Shown: in pieces, positions 36,318-46,552 of the stretch
How the letters are laid out: each line of letters opens with the position of its first letter
Position numbering within the stretch: position 1 is the stretch's first letter
Origin: Alcanivorax nanhaiticus
GTDB lineage: Bacteria > Pseudomonadota > Gammaproteobacteria > Pseudomonadales > Alcanivoracaceae
DNA: 64,000 nt
Assembly: GCF_000756665.1 (NCBI RefSeq)
Contig: NZ_ARXV01000008.1
Span: 62,001-126,000 of the forward strand
Reading direction: 5' to 3'
Position numbers and translations under genes: made by a program
The notes under the pieces: generated by a model
Databases searched by the model: none
Told to the model about the DNA's origin: nothing
Seen by the model: only the letters and a program-made list of their open reading frames with translations

Positions 36318-37273
36318 TACATTCTTCCAATAAACCCCGTGTAGATTTGAATCACTGCCGGCCCGAGGATCACCAGAAACAGTGCAGGGAAAATAAACAT
36401 GAGAATGGGAAAAGCCATTTTGACAGGCAACTTGGCAGCTTTTTCCCTGGCATTCTGAATGCGGATATCGCGCATATCGTCAGCGTGAGCACGTAATGCA
36501 TCCGCGATACTGGTGCCAAAATGTTCCGCCTGCACCAGAATCGACACCAGTGATTTCATTTCCTCAAGCGCAGTCCTGTCCGCAAGCCCCTTCAGAGCAT
36601 CGATACGACTTTTACCTGCGCGAATTTCCAGATTCACCAGCATCAGTTCATCACTCATTGCAGGTGACGCGAATTTAAATTCTTCACCAACCTTCTTGAT
36701 CGCCGCATCCAGACTCAGGCCGGCTTCCACACAAACCACCAGCAGATCCATGACATCGGGAAATACCTCAGAGAGGTGAAGCTGCCGTTCTTCCTCTTTG
36801 TGCCGCAATACCATGTTAGGGATAAAGAAGCCCAGCAGAGCTGAACCGACGATAGCGGCAATCGCCCAGTGGCGCTGGGTAAACAGGTGAGGGTTGATCA
36901 CCATGGCCGCGATGCAAAGCGTAGGAAAAACGAATGCCAACACCACTTTCATGGCAAAGAAAATGGTAAGCGTCTGGCTACTGCGGAAACCAGCTCTCAC
37001 CAGGCGAATCCGCATGCGCGATTGCTTCCATTGGTCATCAGGCAAGGCGAGCTTGGCCACCGGCTTAAGCCACTTGACGGAAAACTCACCGTCCGCCTCC
37101 GGCTTTTTCGAGGACCGATCGACTGTTCCCCCAAGTTCCTGAATATGGCGCAAACGACGTTCGACGGCGGCATCACCACCGAACAGCCAGTTACCAAGTG
37201 CCACCGCAATCAGCACGACAAACAGGAAAATCGATCCCATCATCAAGGTGGATAAACTGATTCCTTCCAGCAT
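36317..37273 (-). CDS. tadC: Tad pilus inner-membrane platform protein TadC
   Basis: A 318-residue type II secretion F-domain protein with membrane segments near both ends of the cytoplasmic domain (VFPTLCIAAMVI, AIVGSALLGFFIPNMVL, and a final MFIFPALFLVILGPAVIQIY). The central LPDVMDLLVVCVEAGLSLDAAIKKV is the GspF-type motif (here FPDVMDLL). TadB and TadC form the platform on which the TadA ATPase works. It lies 11 bp after tadB. Confidence 0.92.
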   Translation of the reverse strand: MLEGISLSTLMMGSIFLFVVLIAVALGNWLFGGDAAVERRLRHIQELGGTVDRSSKKPEADGEFSVKWLKPVAKLALPDDQWKQSRMRIRLVRAGFRSSQTLTIFFAMKVVLAFVFPTLCIAAMVINPHLFTQRHWAIAAIVGSALLGFFIPNMVLRHKEEERQLHLSEVFPDVMDLLVVCVEAGLSLDAAIKKVGEEFKFASPAMSDELMLVNLEIRAGKSRIDALKGLADRTALEEMKSLVSILVQAEHFGTSIADALRAHADDMRDIRIQNAREKAAKLPVKMAFPILMFIFPALFLVILGPAVIQIYTGFIGRM

Positions 37274-37284
37274 GTCCGCTCTCC

Positions 37285-38271
37285 CTAAACCCTGAAGTTA
37301 ATCATCTTCTGGATGACAAAATAGCCCGTCAGCATGAAGAGCATCTGCGCACCGATAATGAAATAACCCAGTTTGTGGGTGAAAAGAATATCCAGATAAC
37401 CGGGGTTCAAAACGGCAATCGCGCCGGCCACAAAGAAAGGTAATGCCATTAAAACGTTGGCAGAAAACTTCATCTCAGCTGCCAGAACACGAATTTCCCG
37501 AAACGTTCTGGCACGCGCACGCATGACCGCAGACAGACGATTAAGCACTTCTGCCAGGTTACCCCCGGTGGTTCGCTGAATTACCACCGCTGTCACGAAG
37601 TAGCGCATTTCCTCACTGCCAGAGCGATCAGCCAGATGCCGCAGCGCGTCCTCAAGATCCATCCCATAGTTAAGCTCATCAAAGGTAACGGCGAACTCTG
37701 GTGCAATCGGCTCACCCATTTCTTTGGATGCCAGCTTGATCGCGGCAGAAAAGGGGTTACCGGCTCGCATACTTCTTGCCAGAAAATCCAGCGCATCCGG
37801 CAGCTGATCAGTGATCGCATTGGCGCGCTCCTTCGTTTTGCCCTTCACATAGGCAAAAGGAAGAAACAGCCCCAGAATCAGGGCAATCGGCAGAGCGACA
37901 AGCCAGAGTGCGCCCAGGATCAACAGCAGAATGAAGAAGATCGTGACCAGCATCATCTGCACAAGAATATAGCGGGAGACAGAGAGATCCACCCCTGACT
38001 GGACCAGGGCCCTGTCAAGAGAGTGAGAACGAGGGAAGGCCATCAACATCCGGTTAATGATCGGGATGCCACTGAACTCCCGCTGTCTGAGCAAGGAAAG
38101 TGCCTCTTCATTGCTCAAGCCCGCTGCAGAAAGTGACTGTAAGCGCTTTCCCACCGCCGACGTTCGTTCCACATTCATCGCACGGTACATCATGTAAAGG
38201 CCTTCAATAAGCCCCACCACCGCGAGAAAGGAAATCACGGAAATGACAATGGTATTGGCTGTAAATACCAT
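37285..38271 (-). CDS. tadB: Tad pilus inner-membrane platform protein TadB
   Basis: The 328-residue protein has an N-terminal membrane anchor, then a GspF domain with QLPDALDFLARSMRAGNPFSAAIKLASKEMGEPI and a C-terminal pair of membrane segments. It is the partner and paralogue of TadC, which follows. The start is the ATG at 38271, ten bases after the tadA stop. Confidence 0.92.
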   Translation of the reverse strand: MVFTANTIVISVISFLAVVGLIEGLYMMYRAMNVERTSAVGKRLQSLSAAGLSNEEALSLLRQREFSGIPIINRMLMAFPRSHSLDRALVQSGVDLSVSRYILVQMMLVTIFFILLLILGALWLVALPIALILGLFLPFAYVKGKTKERANAITDQLPDALDFLARSMRAGNPFSAAIKLASKEMGEPIAPEFAVTFDELNYGMDLEDALRHLADRSGSEEMRYFVTAVVIQRTTGGNLAEVLNRLSAVMRARARTFREIRVLAAEMKFSANVLMALPFFVAGAIAVLNPGYLDILFTHKLGYFIIGAQMLFMLTGYFVIQKMINFRV

Positions 38272-38281
38272 GAGAGTCTCC

Positions 38282-39583
38282 TTACTCGTAAACCCGATCC
38301 GGATCGAAAATGGATTCGTCCAGCTCGATCCCCCTTTCCTTGATCCGTTGCATCATGGCAGGACGAATCCCTGTCGCGATGAAGGTACCCTTGACGCGCC
38401 CCTTGTCGTCCACACCTTGACGCTTGAACTGGAAAATATCCTGCATGTTGACCACGTTCTGCTCCATGCCGGTGATTTCGGATATGCTCATCACCGCACG
38501 GCGGCCATCAGGCAGGCGTTCTGTCTGAACGATCAAATCCAGCGCCGCGGCAATCTGCTGGCGAATCACGTTGGGAGAAATGGAGATCCCGGCCATACCG
38601 ATCATGTGTTCAAGCCGGGAAATCGCATCTCGGGGAGAGTTGGCATGAATGGTACCCAGCGAGCCGTCATGGCCGGTATTCATGGCCTGGAGCATGTCCA
38701 GTGCTTCCTCGCCCCGCACCTCACCGAGCACGATACGGTCAGGGCGCATACGCAACGCGTTCTTCACCAGATCCCTTGCCAGCACAGCGCCCTTACCCTC
38801 AATATTCGGCGGGCGAGTTTCCAGTCTTCCGACATGGGGCTGTTGCAACTGCAGTTCTGCCGAGTCTTCGATGGTCAGAATACGCTCCGTATGCGGGATA
38901 AAGCTGGATACCACATTCAGCAAGGTGGTTTTACCGGAACCGGTACCGCCCGAGATAAGAATATTGGTTCGCGCCTTTACTGCGGCTTCCAGAAACTGGG
39001 CAATAGGAGGCGTCAGCGAGCGGTAGCTCATCAAGTCACGAACCGTGAGCGGATCCACCGCAAATTTGCGAATCGACAGTAAAGGCCCATCTACTGCCAG
39101 AGGAGGAATAATGGCGTTCACCCGTGACCCATCAGCCAGACGGGCATCCACCATTGGGCTGGATTCATCCACACGCCGCCCGACAGCACCCGCTATCTTC
39201 TGAATAATTCTCAGCAAGTGATCGTCATTCTGGAAATTGATCGGCACTTTTTCCAGCATGCCATGGCGCTCCACATAACAGGTCTTGTATGTGTTCACCA
39301 GAATGTCGCAGATGGAAGGATCATTGAGCAGAGGCTCAAGCGGCCCCATGCCAAGGATTTCATTTTCCACATTCTCAATCACGCTACTCTGTTCACTTTG
39401 ATTCAGAACAAAGTCATTTTCCGCAATCAAATCGCGCAAGGTGGCTCGTATCTGTGCCCGAACCAGTTTCTCTTCCATTCGCTCCATGACCCGTAGATCG
39501 AGTCGCTCCATGAGCAGGGAATGAACTTTCTTCTGCACCTTGGTGAGATCAATTGTTTCTGCCTGCATCCCTTCCGTTAACAT
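38282..39583 (-). CDS. tadA: Tad pilus secretion ATPase TadA (CpaF)
   Basis: A 433-residue hexameric ATPase that drives Flp pilus extension and retraction. Motifs: Walker [15 protein letters not shown], the Asp box [12 protein letters not shown], Walker [17 protein letters not shown] and the His box [17 protein letters not shown]. The N-terminal part has the helical CpaF region with [15 protein letters not shown]. The start ATG at 39583 follows AAGGAG. It lies between tadZ and tadB. Confidence 0.96.
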   Translation of the reverse strand: MLTEGMQAETIDLTKVQKKVHSLLMERLDLRVMERMEEKLVRAQIRATLRDLIAENDFVLNQSEQSSVIENVENEILGMGPLEPLLNDPSICDILVNTYKTCYVERHGMLEKVPINFQNDDHLLRIIQKIAGAVGRRVDESSPMVDARLADGSRVNAIIPPLAVDGPLLSIRKFAVDPLTVRDLMSYRSLTPPIAQFLEAAVKARTNILISGGTGSGKTTLLNVVSSFIPHTERILTIEDSAELQLQQPHVGRLETRPPNIEGKGAVLARDLVKNALRMRPDRIVLGEVRGEEALDMLQAMNTGHDGSLGTIHANSPRDAISRLEHMIGMAGISISPNVIRQQIAAALDLIVQTERLPDGRRAVMSISEITGMEQNVVNMQDIFQFKRQGVDDKGRVKGTFIATGIRPAMMQRIKERGIELDESIFDPDRVYE

Positions 39584-39601
39584 AACTGAACTCCTTTTCT
39601 A

Positions 39602-40786
39602 TCAGCGCCCCATAAAACGCCCAAAGAGGCCACTTTGCTGATGAACCTCTTCACCGGTAATTTCTGCAAGGATCGATTGGGACAACTGCTCAATATCCCT
39701 GGCAATACGGCTGTTCTTGGACTGCTTGCTAAGCGGGACCCCATGATCATGGGCGCTGATGGCAGTATCATAATCGTTGGAAATCCTGACCATCTTCTTG
39801 ATCTTCAGGGTTTCCTCAATCTGTTTGTCCGTCACTGCTGAGTGCTTGGAACGATAGCGGTTATCGACCACGGTGATCTTTTCTGAGGCGATGCCTGCAG
39901 AGGGGAAGTAGTTAGTCAGCAGCTTGGCATCACGAATCACCGCCAGACTACGCTGAATAATCATGTAAATCGCATCACTGGCGCGGAGCACTTCCTCACT
40001 CCACTCATTAATGGCTCGGGGAAGATCGAGAATGACAACATCAAAGGTACTGCGTGCCACCTCCAAAAGTCGCCCCACATCCTGAGCCGTCACCCGATCC
40101 AGACGGGTAATCTTGTGCGGTGCCGGCAGGGCATATAAACCTGACTCATGGCGATTCATCATTGTCAGCAACATGGTGCTATCAAGACGTCCAGCCTGCC
40201 CCATGGCCTCCATGACCGTCGTCTGCCAGTTAGACTCGAGATACAGGGAAACGGATCCGAACTGGATATCCAGGTCGATCAAGGCCACTTTCAATTCATC
40301 ATCTGCCGTGGCCAGATCGTAGGCCATATTCACCGCCACAGTGGTGGCACCACTACCCGACTTGCTGTTCAGTATGGAAATGATTTTTCCCTTCTTTTCT
40401 CCTGGCTCGTCCGTCGCCATTTTTTTCAGTTCAGCAAAATCTTTTTCCATTTCACTGACATCAGGCGGAATAGTAAAAACGTCGTGCGCCCCTGCTCGCA
40501 TGAACTGCCGAATCACTGGCGCACTGGGTTCATGGTGCGCGCAATACATGGGCACCTTCAGGGCAGAGAACAAGGCCTGAAATTGCTCAATGTCACCATC
40601 CGCATCATCCCCATGCTCGCTGATCACAGCGCCACACCCTGCAGCCTTGAGCTTTTCTGCCACCTCAGCAGCAGAACTGAATGGCACCGCCACAAACCCC
40701 ATTTTCATGCCTGTTATGGCCTGACCAAACTGAGCCTTGGTCATTTCATTCTTGAAAACCAGGCCAACAACAAAATCTGCTTTCAT
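39602..40786 (-). CDS. tadZ: Tad pilus localisation protein TadZ (CpaE-like)
   Basis: TadZ places the pilus machine in the cell, usually at a pole. I start it at the ATG at 40786 behind GAGGTGGG (394 residues); a TTG at 40813 is unlikely. The N-terminal part is a degenerate receiver-like domain, then a MinD/ParA ATPase domain with IISILNSKSGSGATTVAVNMA, a variant Walker A lysine arrangement, and VALIDLDIQFGSVSLYL. It lies between the TadE-like gene and tadA. Confidence 0.9.
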   Translation of the reverse strand: MKADFVVGLVFKNEMTKAQFGQAITGMKMGFVAVPFSSAAEVAEKLKAAGCGAVISEHGDDADGDIEQFQALFSALKVPMYCAHHEPSAPVIRQFMRAGAHDVFTIPPDVSEMEKDFAELKKMATDEPGEKKGKIISILNSKSGSGATTVAVNMAYDLATADDELKVALIDLDIQFGSVSLYLESNWQTTVMEAMGQAGRLDSTMLLTMMNRHESGLYALPAPHKITRLDRVTAQDVGRLLEVARSTFDVVILDLPRAINEWSEEVLRASDAIYMIIQRSLAVIRDAKLLTNYFPSAGIASEKITVVDNRYRSKHSAVTDKQIEETLKIKKMVRISNDYDTAISAHDHGVPLSKQSKNSRIARDIEQLSQSILAEITGEEVHQQSGLFGRFMGR

Positions 40787-40809
40787 AGTTCCCACCTCAA
40801 TACCTTCAT

Positions 40810-41337
40810 TCAAGGCCCCACATAGGTATGCATATCTTCAGACGTCCGAGTTGACGCAAATGACGGCAAGGTCAATGTGGAATCCAGCCCCATCAACCCC
40901 GGGAGCATCAAGGAATGCTCCTGCCCCTCAATGGAAATGGTCACCTGCATGACAGGATTTGGATTATCTGAAAAGCCGGTAAATGAACATTCGTAGACCA
41001 CCCTTACGTTATCCCCATCCAGCACTGGATAAAGCGACTGCATTCTGGTGATCATTGCGCTGCAGTCTTCGTCTGCACAACTCGCAGTTACCGGAGTCAC
41101 TTCTGCGCCAGGCGCATGGGTAGAGCAATCCATCCCGGAAAGGTCTGTAACCGAGTCATTCACAATGGCATAGCGCACTCCGGCACGGGTTGCCTCTACC
41201 GCGCGGGTAAAGGAAAAAATCACCAGAGCGAATTCAAAAATCCCAAACACCAGAATAAGAAACAGCGGCAAGGTAATCGCCATTTCCACCATGGTGGCAC
41301 CACCTTGCTTACGCCGACGCAGGAGCTTACTCACCAT
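40810..41337 (-). CDS. TadE-like minor pseudopilin (second copy)
   Basis: The 175-residue product starts at the ATG at 41337 with TGAGGAG upstream. A short basic leader RRRKQGG precedes ATMVEMAITLPLFLILVFG, the prepilin-like cleavage site and hydrophobic helix of TadE proteins, with Glu at the +5 position. The rest is periplasmic and has four cysteines. Such pseudopilins are processed by TadV and are needed for pilus assembly. It overlaps the first tadE-like gene by 11 bp. Confidence 0.88.
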   Translation of the reverse strand: MVSKLLRRRKQGGATMVEMAITLPLFLILVFGIFEFALVIFSFTRAVEATRAGVRYAIVNDSVTDLSGMDCSTHAPGAEVTPVTASCADEDCSAMITRMQSLYPVLDGDNVRVVYECSFTGFSDNPNPVMQVTISIEGQEHSLMLPGLMGLDSTLTLPSFASTRTSEDMHTYVGP

Positions 41338-41824
41338 GGTATCGCTCCTCACTGGTTGCCGTGAGATTCAGCGGCCCCAGATTCAGCAGCGGCACAACAC
41401 TGTCACCAAAAATCGAAACAAAGGCGACGGTTGCCTGCCCCTGGATAACACAGCCGATATCATCGTTGCTATTGGCTGGATCCAGAGAAAAGGTCACATC
41501 AGCGGCGACCAGACCGGGTAATAGCGCATCAGCCGCGCCGCTCTCCTTTCCTGTCGCCACCAGATTGGCGGCATAGCCTGTTGCTGTTCCCCATGCCGCG
41601 GTTTGAGAACAATCGTCCAGGTCCAGCAAGCCGTTATAGCGCGCCAGAAACCGCACCCCGGACGCCACCGATTTACTCAACGAGTTTTGCTGATAAATGG
41701 CTCTACCCAGTTCGGTGATACCGAATACCAGCACGATAAGCACAGGCAATATCAGGGCAAACTCGACCATCGCCGCCCCGCGTTGCCGCACCGACCTGCT
41801 ATTCGTAAAGCTGGATCTGTACAT
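41327..41824 (-). CDS. TadE-like minor pseudopilin (first copy)
   Basis: The start is the ATG at 41824 (MYRSSFTNSRSVRQRG), giving 165 residues; the longer open frame upstream overlaps tadG in another frame. RQRG then AAMVEFALILPVLIVLVFG forms the prepilin-type cleavage site with Glu+5 and the membrane helix. The protein overlaps tadG by 26 bp at its start and the second tadE by 11 bp at its end, so three pseudopilin-like genes are translated in tight series. Confidence 0.88.
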   Translation of the reverse strand: MYRSSFTNSRSVRQRGAAMVEFALILPVLIVLVFGITELGRAIYQQNSLSKSVASGVRFLARYNGLLDLDDCSQTAAWGTATGYAANLVATGKESGAADALLPGLVAADVTFSLDPANSNDDIGCVIQGQATVAFVSIFGDSVVPLLNLGPLNLTATSEERYHGE

Positions 41825-43268
41825 GGTTATCACCACCTTTACCAAATACCCAGCCCAGATATTCCGCATGGAACTCCAGGCCGCCACCGCCAGGATCCTT
41901 TGAGGCATCCAACAGGAACATCTGCGCGTAGCCATCTCTCGGGAAAACCGTGACTTCCCGAGAACCTCGTACTCCCAAGGCATCACAACTGAGCACGGCA
42001 ATACTCATCAAACGTCTGTCTACGTCACCGGGGGCATTGGCATCACCATCATCCGGCGCTTCACCCGGAGAAATCACCATGTCAGGAGACAGCAGGTCGT
42101 TATCCAGCTCGTACTGGTAGACCTCCCAACGAGTTGGTCGCCCGGCACTGTTATCCCAGGAACCACTTTCCGAGCCGGCCGAGTGGTAGGAGAGCCAATA
42201 ACCGGTATCCCCACTGCCATCTTCGTCTGCATACCATTCCCAATCCGTATCGAAGAATCGGTTGCCACCTACGTCCGCAATCAGGGAGCCATTCCCCCAA
42301 CTACTGGCCTCATCGTCGTACCAGTAGTCATAAAGATTCGGAGCAGGAGGATAATCCCCCGGCGTCATGGCATTCGGACCACCGCCCGGAGGGTAATCAT
42401 TGAAACGAACATTAATCCCCGCTCGAGTCTTCTGGGCGGCCTGACCGGGATTGGTTTCAACAACGTTGTCAGTGCAACCATCCAGATCCGGGTCGGCCAG
42501 AAAACGCATCAGTTCATCCGCGCCATTGCCAGTCTCCGGGCTGAGGAAACCAAAATTCCCTGGCGACCAGGCACCGTTACCACCTTGAGAACGCAAGGTA
42601 ATTGCCCCGCCAACGGGCATTTCATCCCGGAAGAACGACCCGGAACCTTCCCAGGGATCGCAGATGGCCATGGGAGGAAAGGTACAGGTGAAATAATTGC
42701 GCCCGGCCAGTGCGGTCACTACCGCTGACACAGAGGTATCAACCTCGATACCAAGCACCGTAAGCACTGGCAGGAAGATAAGATCGGCGGTGAAGTAGTC
42801 GGTGTCGTCGGCCAGCAATGCCGGGTCCAGCGTGACGCGTACATAATGGGAAACCGCATCACTCACTGCCACCAGCTTGCCATCCGCTGTCGTTGGCGTT
42901 GAGGTATCGCAGAAGCGTTCCCGCACTGCCTGCGCCGAACCATCCGGGTCACTGGCACTGCCAATCAGGCAGAAAAATTCGAACGCACCGTCCGGCAACC
43001 CGGTATTGTCCAAAAGTTCCTGTTCTCTGGAAAACCGTGCCCGATGACTCAACAGGGTGCGTGCTGCGGTTCTCGCCCTGGCCCTGGCATCAGGATTGGT
43101 ATCCAGCTCAGCTGCCGCAGCCAATGCGGCGGCGTCTACTGCGTTCTGCATTTCCGTACGCATCACCAGTAATCGCCCCACATCAATGGCCAGCGCAGCA
43201 ATGCCGATCAGCACCACTATCAGCAGTGCCATCATCACCATGTAAGCGCCGCGCTCGTTCCTTTTCAT
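41799..43268 (-). CDS. tadG: TadG-like Flp pilus assembly protein
   Basis: A 489-residue protein with the N-terminal RGAYMVMMALLIVVLIGIAALAIDVGRL segment of the TadE/G-like family, then TEMQNAVDAAALAAAAEL, the conserved stretch after the anchor. The large extracytoplasmic part is rich in Gly, Asp and Trp and resembles no other domain I know. TadG is thought to be a membrane-anchored assembly factor. The first tadE-like gene begins inside its 3-prime end. Confidence 0.87.
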   Translation of the reverse strand: MKRNERGAYMVMMALLIVVLIGIAALAIDVGRLLVMRTEMQNAVDAAALAAAAELDTNPDARARARTAARTLLSHRARFSREQELLDNTGLPDGAFEFFCLIGSASDPDGSAQAVRERFCDTSTPTTADGKLVAVSDAVSHYVRVTLDPALLADDTDYFTADLIFLPVLTVLGIEVDTSVSAVVTALAGRNYFTCTFPPMAICDPWEGSGSFFRDEMPVGGAITLRSQGGNGAWSPGNFGFLSPETGNGADELMRFLADPDLDGCTDNVVETNPGQAAQKTRAGINVRFNDYPPGGGPNAMTPGDYPPAPNLYDYWYDDEASSWGNGSLIADVGGNRFFDTDWEWYADEDGSGDTGYWLSYHSAGSESGSWDNSAGRPTRWEVYQYELDNDLLSPDMVISPGEAPDDGDANAPGDVDRRLMSIAVLSCDALGVRGSREVTVFPRDGYAQMFLLDASKDPGGGGLEFHAEYLGWVFGKGGDNHVQIQLYE

Positions 43269-43308
43269 GCCATCACCTCAGTTGTCCATCACTGACAGGC
43301 CGCATTGC

Positions 43309-43560
43309 TTAATCGCTACCTACGTCCTCAACCACTCGCCCTTCTTCAACAGTGCCATCGTCTTGAAGATAGCGGGTATAACCGGCGTCCAGCTTGGCGC
43401 CATGCCCAGTAACGATCGGTCTGTCTATGTTGCCGGCTTCGGGGTTAATGGTTTGCACTTCCGAGTTGTTGGCTACGCTGTAGCCGTAATCACCCCGAAA
43501 GTGCTGACGAACACAGCCCGTCAAGACCAATGCCAATAACACTACAATCCACTTATTCAT
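43309..43560 (-). CDS. Small lipoprotein of the Tad locus
   Basis: An 83-residue lipoprotein: signal VVLLALVLTGC with the lipobox Cys at residue 16, then a hydrophilic, acidic mature part without a recognised domain. It overlaps the end of rcpA by 8 bp, so it is made with the secretin. The position and size suggest an accessory lipoprotein like those encoded beside rcpA in other tad loci (RcpB or CpaD role), but the sequence alone does not prove this. Confidence 0.72.
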   Translation of the reverse strand: MNKWIVVLLALVLTGCVRQHFRGDYGYSVANNSEVQTINPEAGNIDRPIVTGHGAKLDAGYTRYLQDDGTVEEGRVVEDVGSD

Positions 43561-45046
43561 TGCTCGCTACCTCCCTCAGCTGGTGACCAAAGCCGCCGTG
43601 CAGCCCACCGTGCTCAGCAGAAGATGGACTATCTTCAACCTTCTCCTGCTCGTCTTCTTCCTCATCCTTGTTGCGGTTGGTTGTAGGGTGGTGCTCCAGG
43701 AAACCCAACAGGTATTGATCAATGCTGTTCGGCGGGATGAAGACATCCGTTGGCAGGGCGTATTGGTCTGGACGGCGTGGCGTCACCAGCTTCGGTGTGA
43801 CGATGACCACCAGCTCCGTCTCATTACGCTTGTACTCGCTGGAACGGAACAAGGCACCGAGAATCGGGATGCTGCCGAGGCCGGGCACCTGATTGATCGC
43901 GTTATTCACATCATCCTGAATCAGGCCGGCAATCGCGAAAGCCTGCCCATCGGCCATCTCTACTGTGGTGCCAGTACGGCGAGTGACAAACCCCGGAATG
44001 TTGAAACCGGAAGCCTGAAAGCCATTACCGGAATCAATCGCAGAGACTTCAGCATTAAGCTTGATGTTGATGTTGTTGTCGGAAAGCACCGTAGGAACAA
44101 ACTTGAGCCCGACACCGAATTCTTTGTACTCCACGGTAATCGTGGCATTGCCGTTGTCATCCGAATCCTGTGCTACAGGAATGGCGACTTCACCACCTGC
44201 CAGGAAACTGGCTTCCTGGCCTGACTGGGCGGTGAGGTTAGGCTTGGCCAGCACTTTCACCAGGCCATCTCTCTCCAGCGCCTGCAAGGTGACTTCGGCA
44301 TAGTTGAAGCCAAAGATACCCGGCGAAGTATCGGTAAAGATGGAGCCCAGGAAGGGTACGTTATTAGGGGCAATGCCCGTCCCGACAATCAGGTTCTGGC
44401 CACTTCCCATTTCGTTAAAGCCGGTTAGCCCGACGCCCAGCTCACGGAGAGAGGAGCGTTTGATTTCGGCGATCCGGACTTCCAGCATCACCTGGGTTCC
44501 TCCACCCACCTGCATCAAGTTAACCACCTTGTCTGCAGGGGCAAAGCTTTGCGCCACCGACAAGGCCTGCTGCATGGCCATCGGGCTGGAGGCCTTGCCG
44601 GAAAGAATGATCTGATCGTTTGCGCCCCTGAGCTGAATACCCTCTTCCTCCGGCATCATCTCGTAGATCCTGCGCTTCATCTGATCCACGTCATAACCCA
44701 CGATGACATCCATCAGCGCCACCAGATTTCTGTTCTTGTCCCGGAATGCCAGGTTGGTATGCCCGGGTTTCAGACCAAGAATCAACACGTGGCGCGAAGA
44801 CAACAACTTGATGTCTGCAATGGCCGGATTCCCGATCACCACCTGATCCAGCGGAGAGGGAGAGTAGATCATCTGTGACTTTCCCAGTGACAGCGTCAGC
44901 TCTTCCTTCTGCAAGCCATCACTGAACTGGAGTTCATAACGTTCTTCAGCCAGCGCGGGCTGCGCGACCAGTGCCATCAACATCAACGTGATCAGGCACA
45001 AGCCATAGGCTGGGTATCTATCGCCTAAGCTCAACAACTTGCTCAT
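43553..45046 (-). CDS. rcpA: Tad pilus outer-membrane secretin RcpA (CpaC)
   Basis: The secretin through which the Flp pilus leaves the cell. It is 497 residues with a signal peptide ending at about ALAEE, an N-terminal pilus-secretin domain (LSLGKSQMIYSPSPLDQVVIGNPAIADI in pieces), a BON-like part and a C-terminal secretin domain with VEMADGQAFAIAGLIQDD and PILGALFRSSEYKRNETELVVIVTP. A charged tail of about 60 residues is longer than usual. It lies between rcpC and the small lipoprotein gene. Confidence 0.94.
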   Translation of the reverse strand: MSKLLSLGDRYPAYGLCLITLMLMALVAQPALAEERYELQFSDGLQKEELTLSLGKSQMIYSPSPLDQVVIGNPAIADIKLLSSRHVLILGLKPGHTNLAFRDKNRNLVALMDVIVGYDVDQMKRRIYEMMPEEEGIQLRGANDQIILSGKASSPMAMQQALSVAQSFAPADKVVNLMQVGGGTQVMLEVRIAEIKRSSLRELGVGLTGFNEMGSGQNLIVGTGIAPNNVPFLGSIFTDTSPGIFGFNYAEVTLQALERDGLVKVLAKPNLTAQSGQEASFLAGGEVAIPVAQDSDDNGNATITVEYKEFGVGLKFVPTVLSDNNINIKLNAEVSAIDSGNGFQASGFNIPGFVTRRTGTTVEMADGQAFAIAGLIQDDVNNAINQVPGLGSIPILGALFRSSEYKRNETELVVIVTPKLVTPRRPDQYALPTDVFIPPNSIDQYLLGFLEHHPTTNRNKDEEEDEQEKVEDSPSSAEHGGLHGGFGHQLREVASNE

Positions 45047-45089
45047 TATCCCTTCCTCCGTGAAAACGCTATATCAGGTCCATGCATCC

Positions 45090-45938
45090 CTACTGCTGAA
45101 CCTCTCCTTCCTTGACTGTCTGATTTTCCACCTTAAGCCCCCTGATCACTTCCACCTGGGGGCGGGCTGGCGTGGCCCGGCGAACCCGGCGCACCACCTT
45201 GGTTGCCTTGACCGGCTCTTCATCCATCAAGTCTTTATAGGTCACCGTGTCGGTTTCCAGAATTGAGGCATCGAATTCATTACGCAGCATCAGGCTCAGC
45301 TCACCAGTCTGGGCAGCGAGCACCACCCTCTGGCCGTCATAAGGTGTCACCAAGAGGGTCACCGCATTAACGATTTCAGGCTCGGTTTCCGTTTCGCTGG
45401 CGCGCTGATCAATCCCCAGCACCTTGGCATTTTGCAAAAGCACCTGGGTATAGGGTTTCTTGTCCCGGCTATTCAGAGAGGACGTATTCAATACATCCAC
45501 GTAATCACCCGGCATGACAAAGCCTGCCACCCCCCTCACCTCATTTACCGCGAGAGTGATAGCACGTTTATCCTCGGGAATTTTCGCAGGCAGGCCTCCA
45601 CGGGCTCCGTAGGGGGAAAGCTTGTATTTCAGGATGGGCTCACCTTTTTTTGCCTGGGTCAGAATCAGAGGCGGCTCGTCGGTGAGCAGGGACTTTTTGG
45701 TACGGAAAGCGCCTTCCGGCACACTGGATTCCGGCCAGCTGACGACCTCCAGGAGGACATCATCAAGACGGGTGCCACTGGCAAGATCCGTGGCGGCGAC
45801 AACGACAGGCACTGTCGCAATGGCTTTTACATCCCGCTGCGTCGTCATTTCACGCTGAAGATACTGGTTCACCAGATAAACCGTGACACCGCCCAGCACG
45901 ATGGCAATCAACAGAATGAGTAGTGGTCGTAGTTGCAT
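45090..45938 (-). CDS. rcpC: Tad pilus assembly protein RcpC (CpaB)
   Basis: A 282-residue periplasmic protein with an N-terminal membrane segment (LLILLIAIVLGGVTVYLV), a SAF-type domain (VPVVVAATDLASGTRLDDVLLEVVSWP) and the RcpC/CpaB core with LAVNEVRGVAGFVMPGDYVDVL. CpaB proteins support the secretin complex. The C-terminal tail is basic. It precedes rcpA with a 43-bp gap. Confidence 0.93.
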   Translation of the reverse strand: MQLRPLLILLIAIVLGGVTVYLVNQYLQREMTTQRDVKAIATVPVVVAATDLASGTRLDDVLLEVVSWPESSVPEGAFRTKKSLLTDEPPLILTQAKKGEPILKYKLSPYGARGGLPAKIPEDKRAITLAVNEVRGVAGFVMPGDYVDVLNTSSLNSRDKKPYTQVLLQNAKVLGIDQRASETETEPEIVNAVTLLVTPYDGQRVVLAAQTGELSLMLRNEFDASILETDTVTYKDLMDEEPVKATKVVRRVRRATPARPQVEVIRGLKVENQTVKEGEVQQ

Positions 45939-45983
45939 TCGGAATCTCCTTTTCCGCTAAGCACCTCTGTTCCCTTCCCGGGG

Positions 45984-46541
45984 TTATGGCGGCAGAGGCG
46001 ACAAACCCATCAGAGTCGTTATTCCTCCCGCTGCAATGGCTACTGCATAAGGAAGTCCCCGCTTTGTTTCGATTTGCATTTCTGTCTGCGTTTCTATCTG
46101 CTCCGCCGCTATCTCCATTGCCACGGAGCTATCAACCTCAGCACTTGTTAACCTTGCTCGCCTGCGCCTGGCTGCATTGTGCAGATACCGAACCACAGGC
46201 CAGATGACGCCGGCCAATACCAGGCCCGCCAACGCCACATTAATCAGCAATATTCCTGCTTGATGGAAAGGAAAGAGGATTCCCAGCACCCCCAGGAGTT
46301 TTACGTCTCCTGCCCCCATCCATCCGGTCAGCCAGAACACCAACCCGACCGAGAACACGATCAAAGCCGCCAGCAAGTGAGCCTTGATAATGTCGAAGGA
46401 AAAACCATTACTCAAAACAACCAGGGCGGGAAAAACCAATAAAGACAAGATAATCAGACGATTGGGAATGCGGCGCTCTTTCACATCAAAGTAGACCGCA
46501 CTCACAAGTACTATCAGGGAACCCGCCCAAACCCATAACAT
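45984..46541 (-). CDS. tadV: Prepilin peptidase TadV (CpaA)
   Basis: An aspartic A24-family peptidase of 185 residues that processes Flp and the TadE-type pseudopilins. The two catalytic aspartates are in VYFDVKERRIPN (first membrane loop) and in the GAGDVKLLG motif. About five membrane segments are followed by a hydrophilic Arg/Thr/Glu-rich linker and a final helix. It is the second gene of the operon, after flp. Confidence 0.93.
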   Translation of the reverse strand: MLWVWAGSLIVLVSAVYFDVKERRIPNRLIILSLLVFPALVVLSNGFSFDIIKAHLLAALIVFSVGLVFWLTGWMGAGDVKLLGVLGILFPFHQAGILLINVALAGLVLAGVIWPVVRYLHNAARRRRARLTSAEVDSSVAMEIAAEQIETQTEMQIETKRGLPYAVAIAAGGITTLMGLSPLPP

Positions 46542-46552
46542 GGAATCCTCCC